This document shows, one piece after another, positions 27,919 to 36,508 of a stretch of DNA of 64,000 bases. The position numbers were made by a program, and so were the translations under genes. The number at the start of each line of letters is the position of its first letter. Position 1 is the stretch's first letter. The DNA comes from Vibrio parahaemolyticus. GTDB taxonomy: Bacteria > Pseudomonadota > Gammaproteobacteria > Enterobacterales > Vibrionaceae. Under the pieces are notes generated by a model. That model was not told the origin of the DNA and searched no databases. It was given only the letters and a program-made list of their open reading frames with translations. The DNA is taken from assembly GCF_900460535.1 (NCBI RefSeq), contig NZ_UHIL01000001.1, forward strand, positions 868,001-932,000. Direction: 5' to 3'.

Positions 27919-28077
27919 AGATGTGTGCAAGCAAAAAGAAAACATAATACGAATAAATAAAACGCTGTGCAATTGTGCGGTGAACAAGATGAATTGAAAT
28001 AAGCTAAACACGAAGCACAAACGTTAAGTTTTCATGTTTAAGTGTTTGTAATAAATAATATTGGTGAGTAAACATAA

Positions 28078-28111
28078 CAAAAAAAGCCCGGCAACAGGTA
28101 CTGGGCTTTGA
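28078..28111 (-). terminator. Terminator of the AstE-like gene
   Basis: On the minus strand AAAGCCC and GGGCTTT pair around a 13-base loop, followed by a T run, 20 bases beyond the stop of the gene at 28129-29199. Confidence 0.8.
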
Positions 28112-28128
28112 GATCATAGAGCATGCAA

Positions 28129-29199
28129 TTATGACTGAGTGTCGAGTGGGATTTGTCCCGTCGTTACCTGTTCGACGTCAAACTCAGTTAATCCTTCAAT
28201 GTAGCTTTCTACCGCTTGTTCTACTTCATCGTCGCTTTGGCTGAAGTATGCGAGGTGGAAAATGGCATCGCCTTCGTTTACCAATGGCAGCGTTTGCTGA
28301 CCGATCACTAAACCACTTTTAGGTGCTTTTAGCTCTATTTCATCGTGACCGAGGGGTGAGCTGATGTAAGCTAAGGTTTCACCTTTTTCTACTTTATCGC
28401 CTAGGTTCACCACCGTGCGCAAAATACCGTTGCCTGGCGCTCTAACCCAGCTGGTCGATTTCGCGATAACAGGTTCAGGCAGTTTTTTACGGCTGGCTCT
28501 TAACATACCGATCGCTTGCATAACGCGTTGAACGCCTAAAACACCAGCACTGATAGATAGCGGATCAAAGCGAAGTGCTTCACCAGCTTCGTAAGTCAAT
28601 ACTGGGATATCACACTTCTCGGCTTCGCTACGTAGCGAGCCATCACGCAATGCAGAGTCAACGATCACTGGCGTGGCAAATGCTTTAGCAATGCGTAGTG
28701 TTTCCGGATTGCTCAGGTTAGCGCGTATTTGGGGTAGGTTAGTACGATGAATCGCACCTGTGTGTAAATCTAAAATGTAATCACAACGTTTCGCTATATT
28801 ATTGAAGAATCCATACGCCATACGTGAAGCGAGTGCGCCTTTTTCGCTGCCAGGGAAACAACGGTTTAGATCGCGGCGATCGGGTAAGTAACGAGACTTA
28901 TGGATAAAGCCAAATACGTTTACGATTGGCACCGCAATAACCGTACCTTTTAGCTTTAATGGGTTTAACTGGTTGATCATCTGACGAACGATCTCTACGC
29001 CATTAAGCTCATCACCATGGATTGCGGCGTTCACCATCAGCACTGGACCTTCTTGTTTCCCGTGAATGATTTCCACAGGGATAGAAAGTGGAGAGTGCGT
29101 GTATAGCTGAGCAGCTTCGAATTCTACTTCTAAACGCTGTCCTGGTTGTATTTTATGCCCGAGCAGCTCAAATACTTTGCTTGTTTTACTTCTGGCCAT
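28129..29199 (-). CDS. Succinylglutamate desuccinylase/aspartoacylase-family zinc deacylase
   Basis: A 356-residue M14-like metalloenzyme of the AstE/ASPA superfamily. Zinc ligands are visible in HGDE (NAAIHGDELNG, about residues 60-64) and in the later LDLHTG. RDLNRCFPG is the usual substrate-binding loop. VLTYEAGE carries the likely general-base Glu. The C-terminal 80 residues form a biotinyl/lipoyl-like barrel (GNGILRTVVNLGDKVEKGETLAYI), as in many members. The natural substrate is not deducible; AstE itself cleaves N-succinylglutamate, but no ast operon is nearby. Confidence 0.88.
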   Translation of the reverse strand: MARSKTSKVFELLGHKIQPGQRLEVEFEAAQLYTHSPLSIPVEIIHGKQEGPVLMVNAAIHGDELNGVEIVRQMINQLNPLKLKGTVIAVPIVNVFGFIHKSRYLPDRRDLNRCFPGSEKGALASRMAYGFFNNIAKRCDYILDLHTGAIHRTNLPQIRANLSNPETLRIAKAFATPVIVDSALRDGSLRSEAEKCDIPVLTYEAGEALRFDPLSISAGVLGVQRVMQAIGMLRASRKKLPEPVIAKSTSWVRAPGNGILRTVVNLGDKVEKGETLAYISSPLGHDEIELKAPKSGLVIGQQTLPLVNEGDAIFHLAYFSQSDDEVEQAVESYIEGLTEFDVEQVTTGQIPLDTQS

Positions 29200-29529
29200 A
29201 AACCATCTCTGTCAAATAAGTTAGCAACAATGTAACAATCGCGTCAAAATCACACTAATCATTCTAATTAAGGATACGACAAATCATTTTAATCAAGGAG
29301 AGCGAATAATAACCTTTTGTAGAAAGTTTGTTGTAAATGTGACGTTTATTATTTGCTGAATATCTCGTCACCCTTATCTTAAATTGGTTATTTATTGTTT
29401 AGATAAATGTCCACGTATTAAAAATAATAAAGATGCTTTCTTCGGAAAATTCTGTCTTTTATCCCTAGTTTTTATAAGCTAATATCCGCGCCGAATTTTC
29501 GACCTAATACTTTCTAACTAGAGGTTTTG
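29200..29529. other. Intergenic region upstream of the DUF3332 lipoprotein gene
   Basis: A 330-base AT-rich gap between divergent genes. No ORF or RNA is convincing. The last 60 bases hold a run of T, then TATAAGCTAATAT, a plausible -10 region, and an AGAGG ribosome site before the ATG at 29530. TGTGACG at about 29339 is only a half CRP site. Confidence 0.35.
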
Positions 29530-30069
29530 ATGAAAAAGGCAATTGCTAAAATTGGCGCATTGACTGCTGTGGCAGTTTCACTTTCAGGTTGTGTTGGCAG
29601 CAACGCGGTAACTGGCTATGTTATGGGCTTCAACTTGAAAGCGGTAGATAACCGTTACGCTCGTGGTGGTCTAAACATGCTTATGGCACCAGTTTACGGT
29701 GTGGCAATCGCAGCTGACTACATCGTATTTAACTCTCTAGAGTTCTGGACTGGTAAAAACCCGCTAAACGGCAAACCACACATCTTCGATACTAAGATGG
29801 ACACTTACATTGATGTAAACCACCAGCTAGATAAGTCGCTTACAACAGCGCCGATTGGCCCACTTACAAACAACCGCGTTATCGAGCAAGGCCAAATGCA
29901 CCAAATCGATGAAAATACGGTTCAGATGAACATCACATACAACAACGGCGAAAAAGCGACGTTAATGGGTGTACGTGAGGGTGAGTTTGTTACTTACTAC
30001 ATCAATGGTGAAGTGGTCGCGAAGACTTCTATGGATGAGCTAGCAGCGTACGCGCAAACTCGTGCATAA
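29530..30069 (+). CDS. DUF3332-family lipoprotein
   Basis: A 179-residue predicted lipoprotein. The signal peptide ends LSGC with Cys21. The conserved segment YVMGFNLKAVDNRYARGGLNMLMAPVYGVAIAADYIVFNSLEFWTGKNPL spans about residues 30-80 and is typical of DUF3332 proteins, cited here in shortened form (GLNMLMAPVYGVAIAADY, FWTGKNPLNGK). This segment contains a hydrophobic stretch that could insert in the outer membrane. ATG at 29530 is preferred over the TTG one codon earlier. Function unknown; monocistronic. Confidence 0.85.
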   Translation: MKKAIAKIGALTAVAVSLSGCVGSNAVTGYVMGFNLKAVDNRYARGGLNMLMAPVYGVAIAADYIVFNSLEFWTGKNPLNGKPHIFDTKMDTYIDVNHQLDKSLTTAPIGPLTNNRVIEQGQMHQIDENTVQMNITYNNGEKATLMGVREGEFVTYYINGEVVAKTSMDELAAYAQTRA

Positions 30070-30097
30070 TTCGCGATACTCTCGTGATAAATAGCAA

Positions 30098-30127
30098 TAA
30101 AAAAGGGTGCCTCGGCACCCTTTTTGT
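30098..30127. terminator. Bidirectional terminator between DUF3332 gene and pepD
   Basis: AAAAGGGTGC-CTCG-GCACCCTTTTT with T runs on both strands lies between convergent genes. Confidence 0.92.
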
Positions 30128-30145
30128 TTTGTTGTCGTGTTTGGA

Positions 30146-31618
30146 TTACGCTTTCTCAGGAATTGCTTCTAGAAGCGCTACCATTTGATCCCAGAACAGT
30201 TGAACGGTATCAATCTTCACTTTTTCATCAGGAGAGTGAGGGAACTTGATCGTTGGGCCGAAAGAAACCATGTCCATGTTCGGGTAAGGCTCTTTAAATA
30301 GACCACATTCAAGACCAGCGTGAATAACCATGATGTTTGGTTTGTGACCGTAAATGCCTTCGTACATATCACGGAAAATCGCCATAATTTCTGAATCAGC
30401 GTCTGGTTTCCAACCAGGGTAAGCGCCTGAGAACTCAACTTGTGCCCCTGCGAGTTCAGCAACAGAGCGTAACATGCTCTCTACTTGGCTGCGGCCAGAG
30501 TCAATCAAAGAGCGAATTAGGCAAAGTACGGTTACTTTGTCCTCTTCTGTTGTGATCACGCCAACGTTCAGTGACGTTTCAACCACACCTTCAATTTCGT
30601 CGCTCATGCGCATCACGCCATTAGGACATGCGTTGAGAGCAGCAATAAAGCGTTGTTGATCCGCCGCAGTGAAAGCTTGTGATTCGGTTACGCTCTCTTC
30701 ATTGAACGTCACAATGCCCGTTTCTACTTTGCCAAGCTCAGCTTTTAATAGCTCAGTGTAGTAGTTGAAAAGCTCTGCAAGCTTCTCTTGGTTTTCAGCA
30801 GGAACAGCAACTGTTACGAAAGCTTCGCGAGGAATAGCATTACGCAAACTACCACCACGGAATTCAACCAAGCGAAGATCCAACTCTTGTGCATGGCCCG
30901 CTAGGAATCGGCCAAGCAGTTTGTTGGCATTACCACGACCAGTGTGGATATCACAACCAGAGTGACCGCCTTTTAAACCCTTCAAGGTTAGCTGACGAGC
31001 CACAAAGCCAGTAGGGATCGCGTCGCGTTTGATGTCAAAAGTCATCGCACCATCGATACCACCAGCGCAGCCCATGTACACTTCGCCTTCTTGCTCGGAG
31101 TCTGTGTTTAGAAGAATATCACCTTCCAACCAACCTGCTTCAAGCCCGAATGCACCTGTCATGCCTGCTTCTTCATCAATTGTTAGTAGAACTTCAATTG
31201 GCCCATGCTTGATATCTTTAGATGCTAATACAGCCAGACAAGAAGCCATACCAATACCGTTGTCTGCACCAAGCGTCGTGCCTTTCGCTGTTACCCACTC
31301 ACCATCGATGTACGGTTGAATTGGATCTTTTGTGAAGTCGTGGTCAGTGTCTTCATTCTTCTGTGGCACCATGTCAATGTGTGCTTGAAGAACCACGCCC
31401 TTTTTGTTTTCCATCCCAGGCGTTGCTGGCTTTTTGATGAATACGTTGCCCGTTGGGTCTCGGCGAACATCGAAGCCTTGCTCTGTTGCCCAGTTGATAA
31501 TGTACTGTGCTAATGCTTCTTCATGCTTAGATGGATGAGGGATGGAACAAATCTTATCGAAAAACTGCCAAAGTGGAGCAGGTGACAAGGTACTGATTTC
31601 AGAATGGAATTCAGACAC
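30146..31618 (-). CDS. pepD: Cytosolic nonspecific dipeptidase (aminoacyl-histidine dipeptidase)
   Basis: A 490-residue M20 metallopeptidase that hydrolyses many dipeptides, including carnosine. Zinc site motifs: QAHIDMV (His and nearby Asp), LGADNGIGMA (bridging Asp), DEEAGMTGAFGL (Glu pair) and NTDSEQ. The lid domain spans the middle, with KGGHSGCDIHTGRGNA. Length agrees with E. coli PepD (485). It is divergent from the sRNA/permease/gpt region; pepD and gpt are also divergent neighbours in E. coli. Confidence 0.97.
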   Translation of the reverse strand: MSEFHSEISTLSPAPLWQFFDKICSIPHPSKHEEALAQYIINWATEQGFDVRRDPTGNVFIKKPATPGMENKKGVVLQAHIDMVPQKNEDTDHDFTKDPIQPYIDGEWVTAKGTTLGADNGIGMASCLAVLASKDIKHGPIEVLLTIDEEAGMTGAFGLEAGWLEGDILLNTDSEQEGEVYMGCAGGIDGAMTFDIKRDAIPTGFVARQLTLKGLKGGHSGCDIHTGRGNANKLLGRFLAGHAQELDLRLVEFRGGSLRNAIPREAFVTVAVPAENQEKLAELFNYYTELLKAELGKVETGIVTFNEESVTESQAFTAADQQRFIAALNACPNGVMRMSDEIEGVVETSLNVGVITTEEDKVTVLCLIRSLIDSGRSQVESMLRSVAELAGAQVEFSGAYPGWKPDADSEIMAIFRDMYEGIYGHKPNIMVIHAGLECGLFKEPYPNMDMVSFGPTIKFPHSPDEKVKIDTVQLFWDQMVALLEAIPEKA

Positions 31619-31881
31619 GGAAGACTCCTTTTGATGTGCTTTGCCAAATATATACCGTATAAATAATGTGTGATTAGCAGGAAATGCTAATGATATTTGG
31701 CATGAATTAGCTCAAGGATACCACCAGACGAAGGCTACTAGTAGTCGAGAACAAAAGGATTTCCTTCCTCACTGTCACACTTTATGAACATGGTATAAGT
31801 CGTAAATGCGCTTATGTTTATATGAACTGAAAGTAGAATAATTTTTAATTCACAAAAATGTAATTTAATTACAGTTAAAAT

Positions 31882-31895
31882 TTGATTGACGTCAA
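31882..31895 (+). promoter_or_regulatory. Candidate FNR box
   Basis: TTGATTGACGTCAA matches the FNR consensus TTGATNNNNATCAA except for one base. It lies upstream of the CRP site of the small transcript at 31966-32271 and could also affect the divergent pepD. Confidence 0.5.
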
Positions 31896-31908
31896 TTTAT
31901 GGATTTTT

Positions 31909-31924
31909 TGTGACTTTTATCACT
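31909..31924 (+). promoter_or_regulatory. CRP site
   Basis: TGTGACTTTTATCACT matches TGTGA-N6-TCACA with one mismatch. A promoter follows (TTGTAA at 31932-31937, 16-base spacer, TATATT at 31954-31959), so CRP would sit near -50 of a start at about 31966. This predicts cAMP-CRP control of the small transcript downstream. Confidence 0.8.
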
Positions 31925-32071
31925 AAAATGCTTGTAATTAAATTTCTTGGTGGTATATTTGTAACCAGCTTCTGAGATGAAGAATGAAATGCTCAAAGGA
32001 TGAGTCCGTTTATCGCCTCCAAGGAACCGAGAAATCAACGACTGTTTTAATTGATTTAGAAGGTGATATTT

Positions 32072-32158
32072 ATGAAAGGTTTACCAAGTGCAATGTTCTG
32101 GAATAGCAAATCTGTATATACCGGTAACTTTGTATACCCAACAAGCTTTGGCTACTAA
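32072..32158 (+). CDS. vcdP: 28-residue small protein (probable VcdP homologue)
   Basis: ATG at 32072 to TAA at 32158 encodes 28 residues, starting MKGLPSAMFW and ending NFVYPTSFGY. The ribosome site AGAAGGTG lies at good spacing before the ATG, which makes translation likely. The peptide is aromatic-rich (five Tyr/Trp, three Phe) with one Lys near each end of its middle and no cysteine or signal. It is embedded in a CRP-controlled, terminator-ended RNA. In V. cholerae the equivalent VcdP is reported to stimulate citrate synthase GltA. Too short for standard gene callers. Confidence 0.65.
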   Translation: MKGLPSAMFWNSKSVYTGNFVYPTSFGY

Positions 32159-32242
32159 GTGAAGTCAACGCATGTGACTCGAACAGTTTGTTCACCCCTA
32201 TAAATTGGAATTTTTTTTCAGTGATAGTGCTGACATGATTCA

Positions 32243-32271
32243 CCGCCACTCAAATTGAGTGGCGTTTTTTT
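32243..32271 (+). terminator. Terminator of the small RNA
   Basis: CCGCCACTC-AAATT-GAGTGGCG followed by TTTTTTT forms a strong intrinsic terminator. Confidence 0.93.
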
Positions 32272-32602
32272 ATCTCTTTTTTCTACTTCCGACCAAATTT
32301 CCACCACTAAGCCTCCATTCTCTTATTGCTGCTAAAAGGAATCCCACTTACGCAGTAAATTGTGAGTGAATATTGCCCTTTAACGTCCATTTCTGTTTGA
32401 AAGTTTAGAACATTGCTCAATTTGAACGCATTGAAGGCAAAGTGAACATGAGCGGTTAGTTATTGTTTAATAAGCGCTATATTCATTCTTGATTTTAAAT
32501 ACTAACGGATGGGTTTCATATCCTGCGAAAAAAAACGCTTTAGAGTGATGATTCTATCTAGAATTTGCTATTTGATAACTTTATAATTCCTGCCAATCGA
32601 TT

Positions 32603-32618
32603 ACGCAACCGTTTACTT
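32603..32618 (+). promoter_or_regulatory. PurR operator of the purine permease gene
   Basis: ACGCAACCGTTTACTT matches the PurR consensus ACGCAAACGTTTNCNT with one mismatch. It lies between a TATAAT -10 element at 32582-32587 and the ATG, where bound PurR would block transcription. Confidence 0.82.
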
Positions 32619-32640
32619 TTTACCTTTACAGGATTCGATC

Positions 32641-33930
32641 ATGCTCGAAAGGCTCTTTAAACTTAGTGAAAACGGCACAAATGTGCGCACTGAGATCATT
32701 GCAGGTATTACGACCTTCCTTACCATGGCTTACATTATTTTTGTAAACCCAGCTATTTTGTCTGATACCGGTATGGATCGTGGTGCGATCTTTGTTGCAA
32801 CGTGTCTTGCCGCCGCGATTGGCTGTTTCATTATGGGCTTAGTCGCAAACTACCCAATTGCTCAGGCTCCGGGCATGGGTCTAAACGCATTCTTCACATA
32901 TTCCGTTGTGTTAGGCATGGGTTACACATGGCAAGTCGCGCTGGCTGCAGTGTTTGTTTCTGGTGTTTTGTTTATTCTGCTGAGCATTTTTAAGATTCGT
33001 GAGTGGATCATTAACTCGATCCCGCATTCGCTTCGCACCGGCATTTCTGCAGGTATTGGCCTTTTCTTGGCGTTTATCGCCCTTAAAAACGCAGGTATTG
33101 TGGTTGATAACCCAGCGACATTGGTTTCAATGGGCGATATCACGTCGTTGCCATCAGTGTTGGCGGCGATTGGTTTCTTCCTTACTATCGCGCTTGTTCA
33201 CCGTGGTGTGAAAGGTGCGGTGATGATCGCGATTTTGGGTGTGACGGCGCTTGGTCTTCTATTTGGTGATGTGCAATGGAACGGTGTCATGTCAACACCA
33301 CCAAGTATCGCACCAACATTCTTACAATTGGATTTCTCGGGTCTATTTGAAGTCGGCATGATCTCTGTTGTGTTCGCTTTCTTGTTCGTCGACTTATTTG
33401 ATACGGCTGGTACGCTCGTTGGCGTTTCTCAAAAAGCCGGTCTAACGGATGAGAATGGCAACATTCCTCGTCTAAACAAAGCACTACTTGCTGACTCAAC
33501 AGCGACTTCTGTTGGTGCGTTGCTAGGTACGTCAAACACGACTTCATACATTGAAAGTGTTTCGGGCGTAGCTGCTGGTGGTCGTACTGGCCTAACCGCA
33601 GTGGTTGTTGGTGTACTCTTCCTGCTTGCACTATTGTTCTCGCCACTAGCGGGTATGATCCCTGCGTATGCAACGTCAGGTGCATTGTTCTATGTAGCAA
33701 TTTTGATGCTTTCTGGCTTGGTGAGCATTGATTGGCGTGACCTAACTGAAGCATCTCCAGTCGTTGTAACTTGTCTTGTGATGCCGCTTACTTTCTCTAT
33801 TGCAGAAGGTATCACCCTAGGCTTTATTGCGTATGCTGCCATCAAATTGTTTAGTGGCAAAGGCCGCGATGTATCGATGAGTGTTTGGGTTATGTCTGCC
33901 ATCTTCATCGTTAAATACCTAGCCGGGTAA
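32641..33930 (+). CDS. NCS2-family purine permease (AzgA-like, guanine/hypoxanthine type)
   Basis: A 429-residue inner-membrane purine:H+ symporter of the AzgA branch of NCS2 (E. coli GhxP/GhxQ, PurP/AdeQ type). The start MLERLFKLSENGTNVRTEIIAGITTFLTMAYIIFVNP is the family hallmark (quoted here only as LSENGTNVRTEIIAGITTFL). PGMGLNAFFTY, FVDLFDTAGTLVGVS and GTSNTTSYIESVSGVAAGGRTGL form the substrate-site motifs. It sits directly before gpt, which salvages imported guanine and xanthine, and carries a PurR box. Exact base preference cannot be told from sequence. Confidence 0.93.
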   Translation: MLERLFKLSENGTNVRTEIIAGITTFLTMAYIIFVNPAILSDTGMDRGAIFVATCLAAAIGCFIMGLVANYPIAQAPGMGLNAFFTYSVVLGMGYTWQVALAAVFVSGVLFILLSIFKIREWIINSIPHSLRTGISAGIGLFLAFIALKNAGIVVDNPATLVSMGDITSLPSVLAAIGFFLTIALVHRGVKGAVMIAILGVTALGLLFGDVQWNGVMSTPPSIAPTFLQLDFSGLFEVGMISVVFAFLFVDLFDTAGTLVGVSQKAGLTDENGNIPRLNKALLADSTATSVGALLGTSNTTSYIESVSGVAAGGRTGLTAVVVGVLFLLALLFSPLAGMIPAYATSGALFYVAILMLSGLVSIDWRDLTEASPVVVTCLVMPLTFSIAEGITLGFIAYAAIKLFSGKGRDVSMSVWVMSAIFIVKYLAG

Positions 33931-33939
33931 TTACTTTTA

Positions 33940-33985
33940 AAAAGCCAGCGCGAGCAGCAAAAGCTGTTCGTGCTGGCTTTTTGCT
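33940..33985 (+). terminator. Terminator of the purine permease gene
   Basis: AAAGCCAGC and GCTGGCTTT, with an inner GAGCAGC/GCTGTTC stem, are followed by TTGCTTTT. Confidence 0.85.
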
Positions 33986-34074
33986 TTTAGCGTTGTTCAC
34001 TGAATTCGATTTTTCTGCGTAATAGACGGAGAATTTTGATATCACCGTTGGTATTAACGGTGTGTTTCGGTAGA

Positions 34075-34091
34075 ATAATCGTTTGCGCAGC
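34075..34091 (-). promoter_or_regulatory. Weak PurR-like site before gpt
   Basis: On the minus strand GCGCAAACGATTAT resembles the PurR consensus with about two mismatches; it lies 108 bases before the gpt ATG. A CCGTT-GGTATT-AACGG inverted repeat lies just upstream. Confidence 0.4.
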
Positions 34092-34198
34092 TTGAAATCC
34101 TCTTCTCCTGACCTCTGGAGAGCATAGTGAATATTCCGCTTTAAAGCCGTTTCGCTAGATTTTGAGGATGCATATTTTCAAATTATTAGGTTATTACA

Positions 34199-34663
34199 AT
34201 GAGTAAAAAATTCATTATCACTTGGGATGCGATGCAGACTTACTGCCGTGAACTGGCTGAGAAACAGATGCCAGCTGAGCAATGGAAAGGTATTTGGGCG
34301 GTAAGCCGTGGCGGTCTAGTACCGGGTGCTATCTTGGCTCGTGAACTGGGTATTCGCTACGTTGATACAATTTGTATCTCAAGCTACGACCATGATCATC
34401 AACGTGATATGACAGTGCTTAAAGCACCTGAAGGCGATGGTGAAGGCTACCTAATCGTTGAAGACCTAGTAGATAGCGGTGATACAGCGCGCAAACTGCG
34501 TGAAATGTACCCGAAAGCAAAAATGATTGCAGTATGTGCAAAACCGTCGGGTAAAGAATTGTTAGATGACTACGTAGTAGACATCGCGCAAGACACTTGG
34601 ATCGAGCAACCTTGGGATATGTCTATCCAGTACGCAGAGCCAGTAAACCGCAAGCAAAAGTAA
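34199..34663 (+). CDS. gpt: Xanthine-guanine phosphoribosyltransferase
   Basis: A 154-residue salvage enzyme that joins guanine, xanthine or hypoxanthine to PRPP, associated with the inner face of the membrane. [11 protein letters not shown] is the PPi loop, and [16 protein letters not shown] is the PRPP-binding signature. WIEQPWDM near the C-terminus is the base-binding segment. Length matches E. coli Gpt (152). It follows the purine permease, so import and capture of purines are linked. Confidence 0.97.
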   Translation: MSKKFIITWDAMQTYCRELAEKQMPAEQWKGIWAVSRGGLVPGAILARELGIRYVDTICISSYDHDHQRDMTVLKAPEGDGEGYLIVEDLVDSGDTARKLREMYPKAKMIAVCAKPSGKELLDDYVVDIAQDTWIEQPWDMSIQYAEPVNRKQK

Positions 34664-34683
34664 TCGCTAGCGAAGAATATTGA

Positions 34684-34713
34684 GAAATGCCCCTTTATAG
34701 GGGCATTTTTTTT
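34684..34713 (+). terminator. gpt terminator
   Basis: AAATGCCCC-TTTA-TAGGGGCATTT followed by TTTTT. Confidence 0.92.
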
Positions 34714-34754
34714 ATTATCATTACAGCTAATGCTAATAGCCAAAGGTTCTTCCT

Positions 34755-36002
34755 ATGTCTGAAGACGTCAGTAAAAATCTTTCCGAGACTTTGTTCGTAA
34801 AACATAAGCAAGCGAAAGAAACCTCCGCGCTCACTCAATACATGCCAACCAGCAAAAAGATTCTTGATGATCGAGAACAGCAAGAAGATCGTGCTTGGTA
34901 TCGTCATTTGCGTCGCTTGCAGTGGGCGTGGCAAGGCTTATCTCCAATTGAAATGGAAGGCGTGTTGTCGCGCATTGCTTCGTCAACGCATTCTCGTACT
35001 CACGATGATTGGTTAGATACTGTGATGGGGTATCACAGTGGTAACTGGACGTTTGAGTGGATCAAGTTAGGTATGGAACACCAACGACGTGCCAATGATC
35101 TTAAAGGTGAGGATGCTGCCGACGAGCTGTTTACCGCATCGTTGTGTTTCAGCATTGCGGGCTATCCTCATTTAAAAAACGACAACTTGGCGCTTCAGGC
35201 TCAGGTGTTAGCAAACAAAGCCTATTCTGAAGGGGCTGAGAAAACTCAATACACCATCAAGCAAATTGAGGTGCCTTACCAAAAACGCAAAATTATTGCT
35301 AACTTGCATTTGCCAAGAACCGATAAGCAGCTGCCAGTTGTGATGGTGAGTGCAGGACTCGACAGTTTACAAACCGACATGTGGCGTTTGTTCCGCAATC
35401 ACTTTGCTCCTAAAGATATTGCAATGCTGACCGTCGATATGCCATCAGTCGGACACAGTTCTCATTGGCCTTTGACGGAAGATTCAAGCTGTCTTCATCA
35501 AGCCGTGTTGAATGAGCTTTATTCCATTCCTTACGTTGATCATCACAAAGTTGGTTTGGTCGGTTTCCGTTTTGGTGGCAATGCCATGGTTCGTCTGTCT
35601 TTTCTTGAGCAAGAAAAGATCAAAGCGTGTGTGGCACTAGGCGCACCGGTGCATGATCTGTTTACCTCGCCGAAAAAGCTGCAAAAAATGCCGAAGATGT
35701 ATCTGGATATGCTGGCTTCTCGTTTGGGTAAAAGCGCAGTTGATATCAACAGCATGGCTGGGCAGATGATGGCTTGGTCATTGAAAGTTCAAGGCTTCTT
35801 GAGCAGTCGTAAAACTAAGGTGCCAATTTTAGCGCTGAGCTTAGAAGGTGACCCCGTTTCGCCTTACAGTGACAACCAGTTAGTCGCGCTATTTAGCCAC
35901 TATGGGCAGGCGAAGAAGATCAGTTCCAAGACAATTACAAAAGGATATGAGCAATCCCTCGATTTGGCGATAAAGTGGTTGGAAGATGAATTATTAAGAT
36001 GA
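34755..36002 (+). CDS. frsA: FrsA (YafA) alpha/beta-hydrolase-fold protein
   Basis: A 415-residue protein homologous to E. coli FrsA, which binds EIIA-Glc and influences fermentation versus respiration. The helical N-terminal half carries RHLRRLQWAWQG and YHSGNWTFEWIKLGMEH. The C-terminal half has the hydrolase fold with the nucleophile elbow at 270-274 reading GFRFG, so Arg272 stands where hydrolases have Ser. E. coli FrsA has the same feature. V. vulnificus FrsA was reported as a cofactor-independent pyruvate decarboxylase, a claim later disputed. The gene lies between gpt and crl, as in E. coli. Confidence 0.95.
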   Translation: MSEDVSKNLSETLFVKHKQAKETSALTQYMPTSKKILDDREQQEDRAWYRHLRRLQWAWQGLSPIEMEGVLSRIASSTHSRTHDDWLDTVMGYHSGNWTFEWIKLGMEHQRRANDLKGEDAADELFTASLCFSIAGYPHLKNDNLALQAQVLANKAYSEGAEKTQYTIKQIEVPYQKRKIIANLHLPRTDKQLPVVMVSAGLDSLQTDMWRLFRNHFAPKDIAMLTVDMPSVGHSSHWPLTEDSSCLHQAVLNELYSIPYVDHHKVGLVGFRFGGNAMVRLSFLEQEKIKACVALGAPVHDLFTSPKKLQKMPKMYLDMLASRLGKSAVDINSMAGQMMAWSLKVQGFLSSRKTKVPILALSLEGDPVSPYSDNQLVALFSHYGQAKKISSKTITKGYEQSLDLAIKWLEDELLR

Positions 36003-36062
36003 CAAATCTCCTAATTTAGTTAAGAGTGATATACCTGAGCAAAAAATAAGCTCATGATAATA

Positions 36063-36081
36063 AAAAATAATAATCATTATT
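36063..36081 (+). promoter_or_regulatory. Candidate Fur box before crl
   Basis: AAAAATAATAATCATTATT agrees with GATAATGATAATCATTATC at 15 of 19 positions. It lies 38-56 bases before the crl ATG, suggesting iron control of crl; E. coli crl has been reported as Fur-affected, from memory. Confidence 0.55.
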
Positions 36082-36118
36082 GGGTGTTTACTTTAACTAT
36101 ATGGAAACGGAGATTCAT

Positions 36119-36508
36119 ATGTCAGAGACGACTCAGGGTCCAACACACTTTCGCTTGATGTCAAAGCTGAAGGCCATTGGGCCTTACCTGCGTGAACCGC
36201 AATCACAAGAAGGGCGCTACTATTTTGATTGTCTATCTGTTTGTGTAGATGACAAAAAGTCACCTGAGAAACGCGAGTTCTGGGGCTGGTGGATGGATTT
36301 AGAATCCATCGAAGGGGGCTTTACCGCTAAGTACCATATTGGGAAATACAACAAAGAAGGGAAATGGGTGTCTGAAGCTCTGCCGCAAAAAGTGGTAGAG
36401 GAAGTGTACTTTACACAAAGTACCTTTCATCAGAAGCTCATTGATACCTTGGCTGAACACTTCAAACTCGAAGTGGAATATCATACCGAGTCATTTGATT
36501 TCGCCTGA
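36119..36508 (+). CDS. crl: Sigma factor-binding protein Crl
   Basis: A 129-residue protein that binds sigma-S and helps it assemble with RNA polymerase core. Family features: [49 protein letters not shown] and the C-terminal [13 protein letters not shown], each as seen in short form. The ATG at 36119 has ACGGAG upstream and removes 13 unlikely residues of the open frame. It lies between frsA and proB as in enterics; phoE is absent from the gap. Confidence 0.94.

Larger units (their letters stand above)
31966..32271 (+). ncRNA. vcdR: CRP-regulated small transcript, probable VcdRP dual-function RNA
   Basis: A promoter with an upstream CRP site and an intrinsic terminator at 32243-32271 delimit a transcript of about 306 nt containing a 28-codon ORF. 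V. cholerae VcdRP is known as a CRP-dependent RNA that encodes a 29-residue protein acting on citrate synthase and base-pairs with PTS mRNAs through C-rich segments. Its position between pepD and a purine permease, as I recall it, is the same. C-rich segments such as CACCCCT (32193-32199) occur after the ORF. The assignment rests on architecture and remembered context, not on a sequence comparison. The 5' end is estimated. Confidence 0.65.

Noticed and set aside
30217..30462. 81-codon and other short frames inside pepD, purL and dnaK
   Set aside because: They are shadows of well-supported genes with no ribosome sites of their own.
31998..32030. GGATGAGTCCGTTTA in the small RNA resembling a hammerhead ribozyme core
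   Set aside because: The CUGAnGA and GAAA core elements and the three stems are not present.
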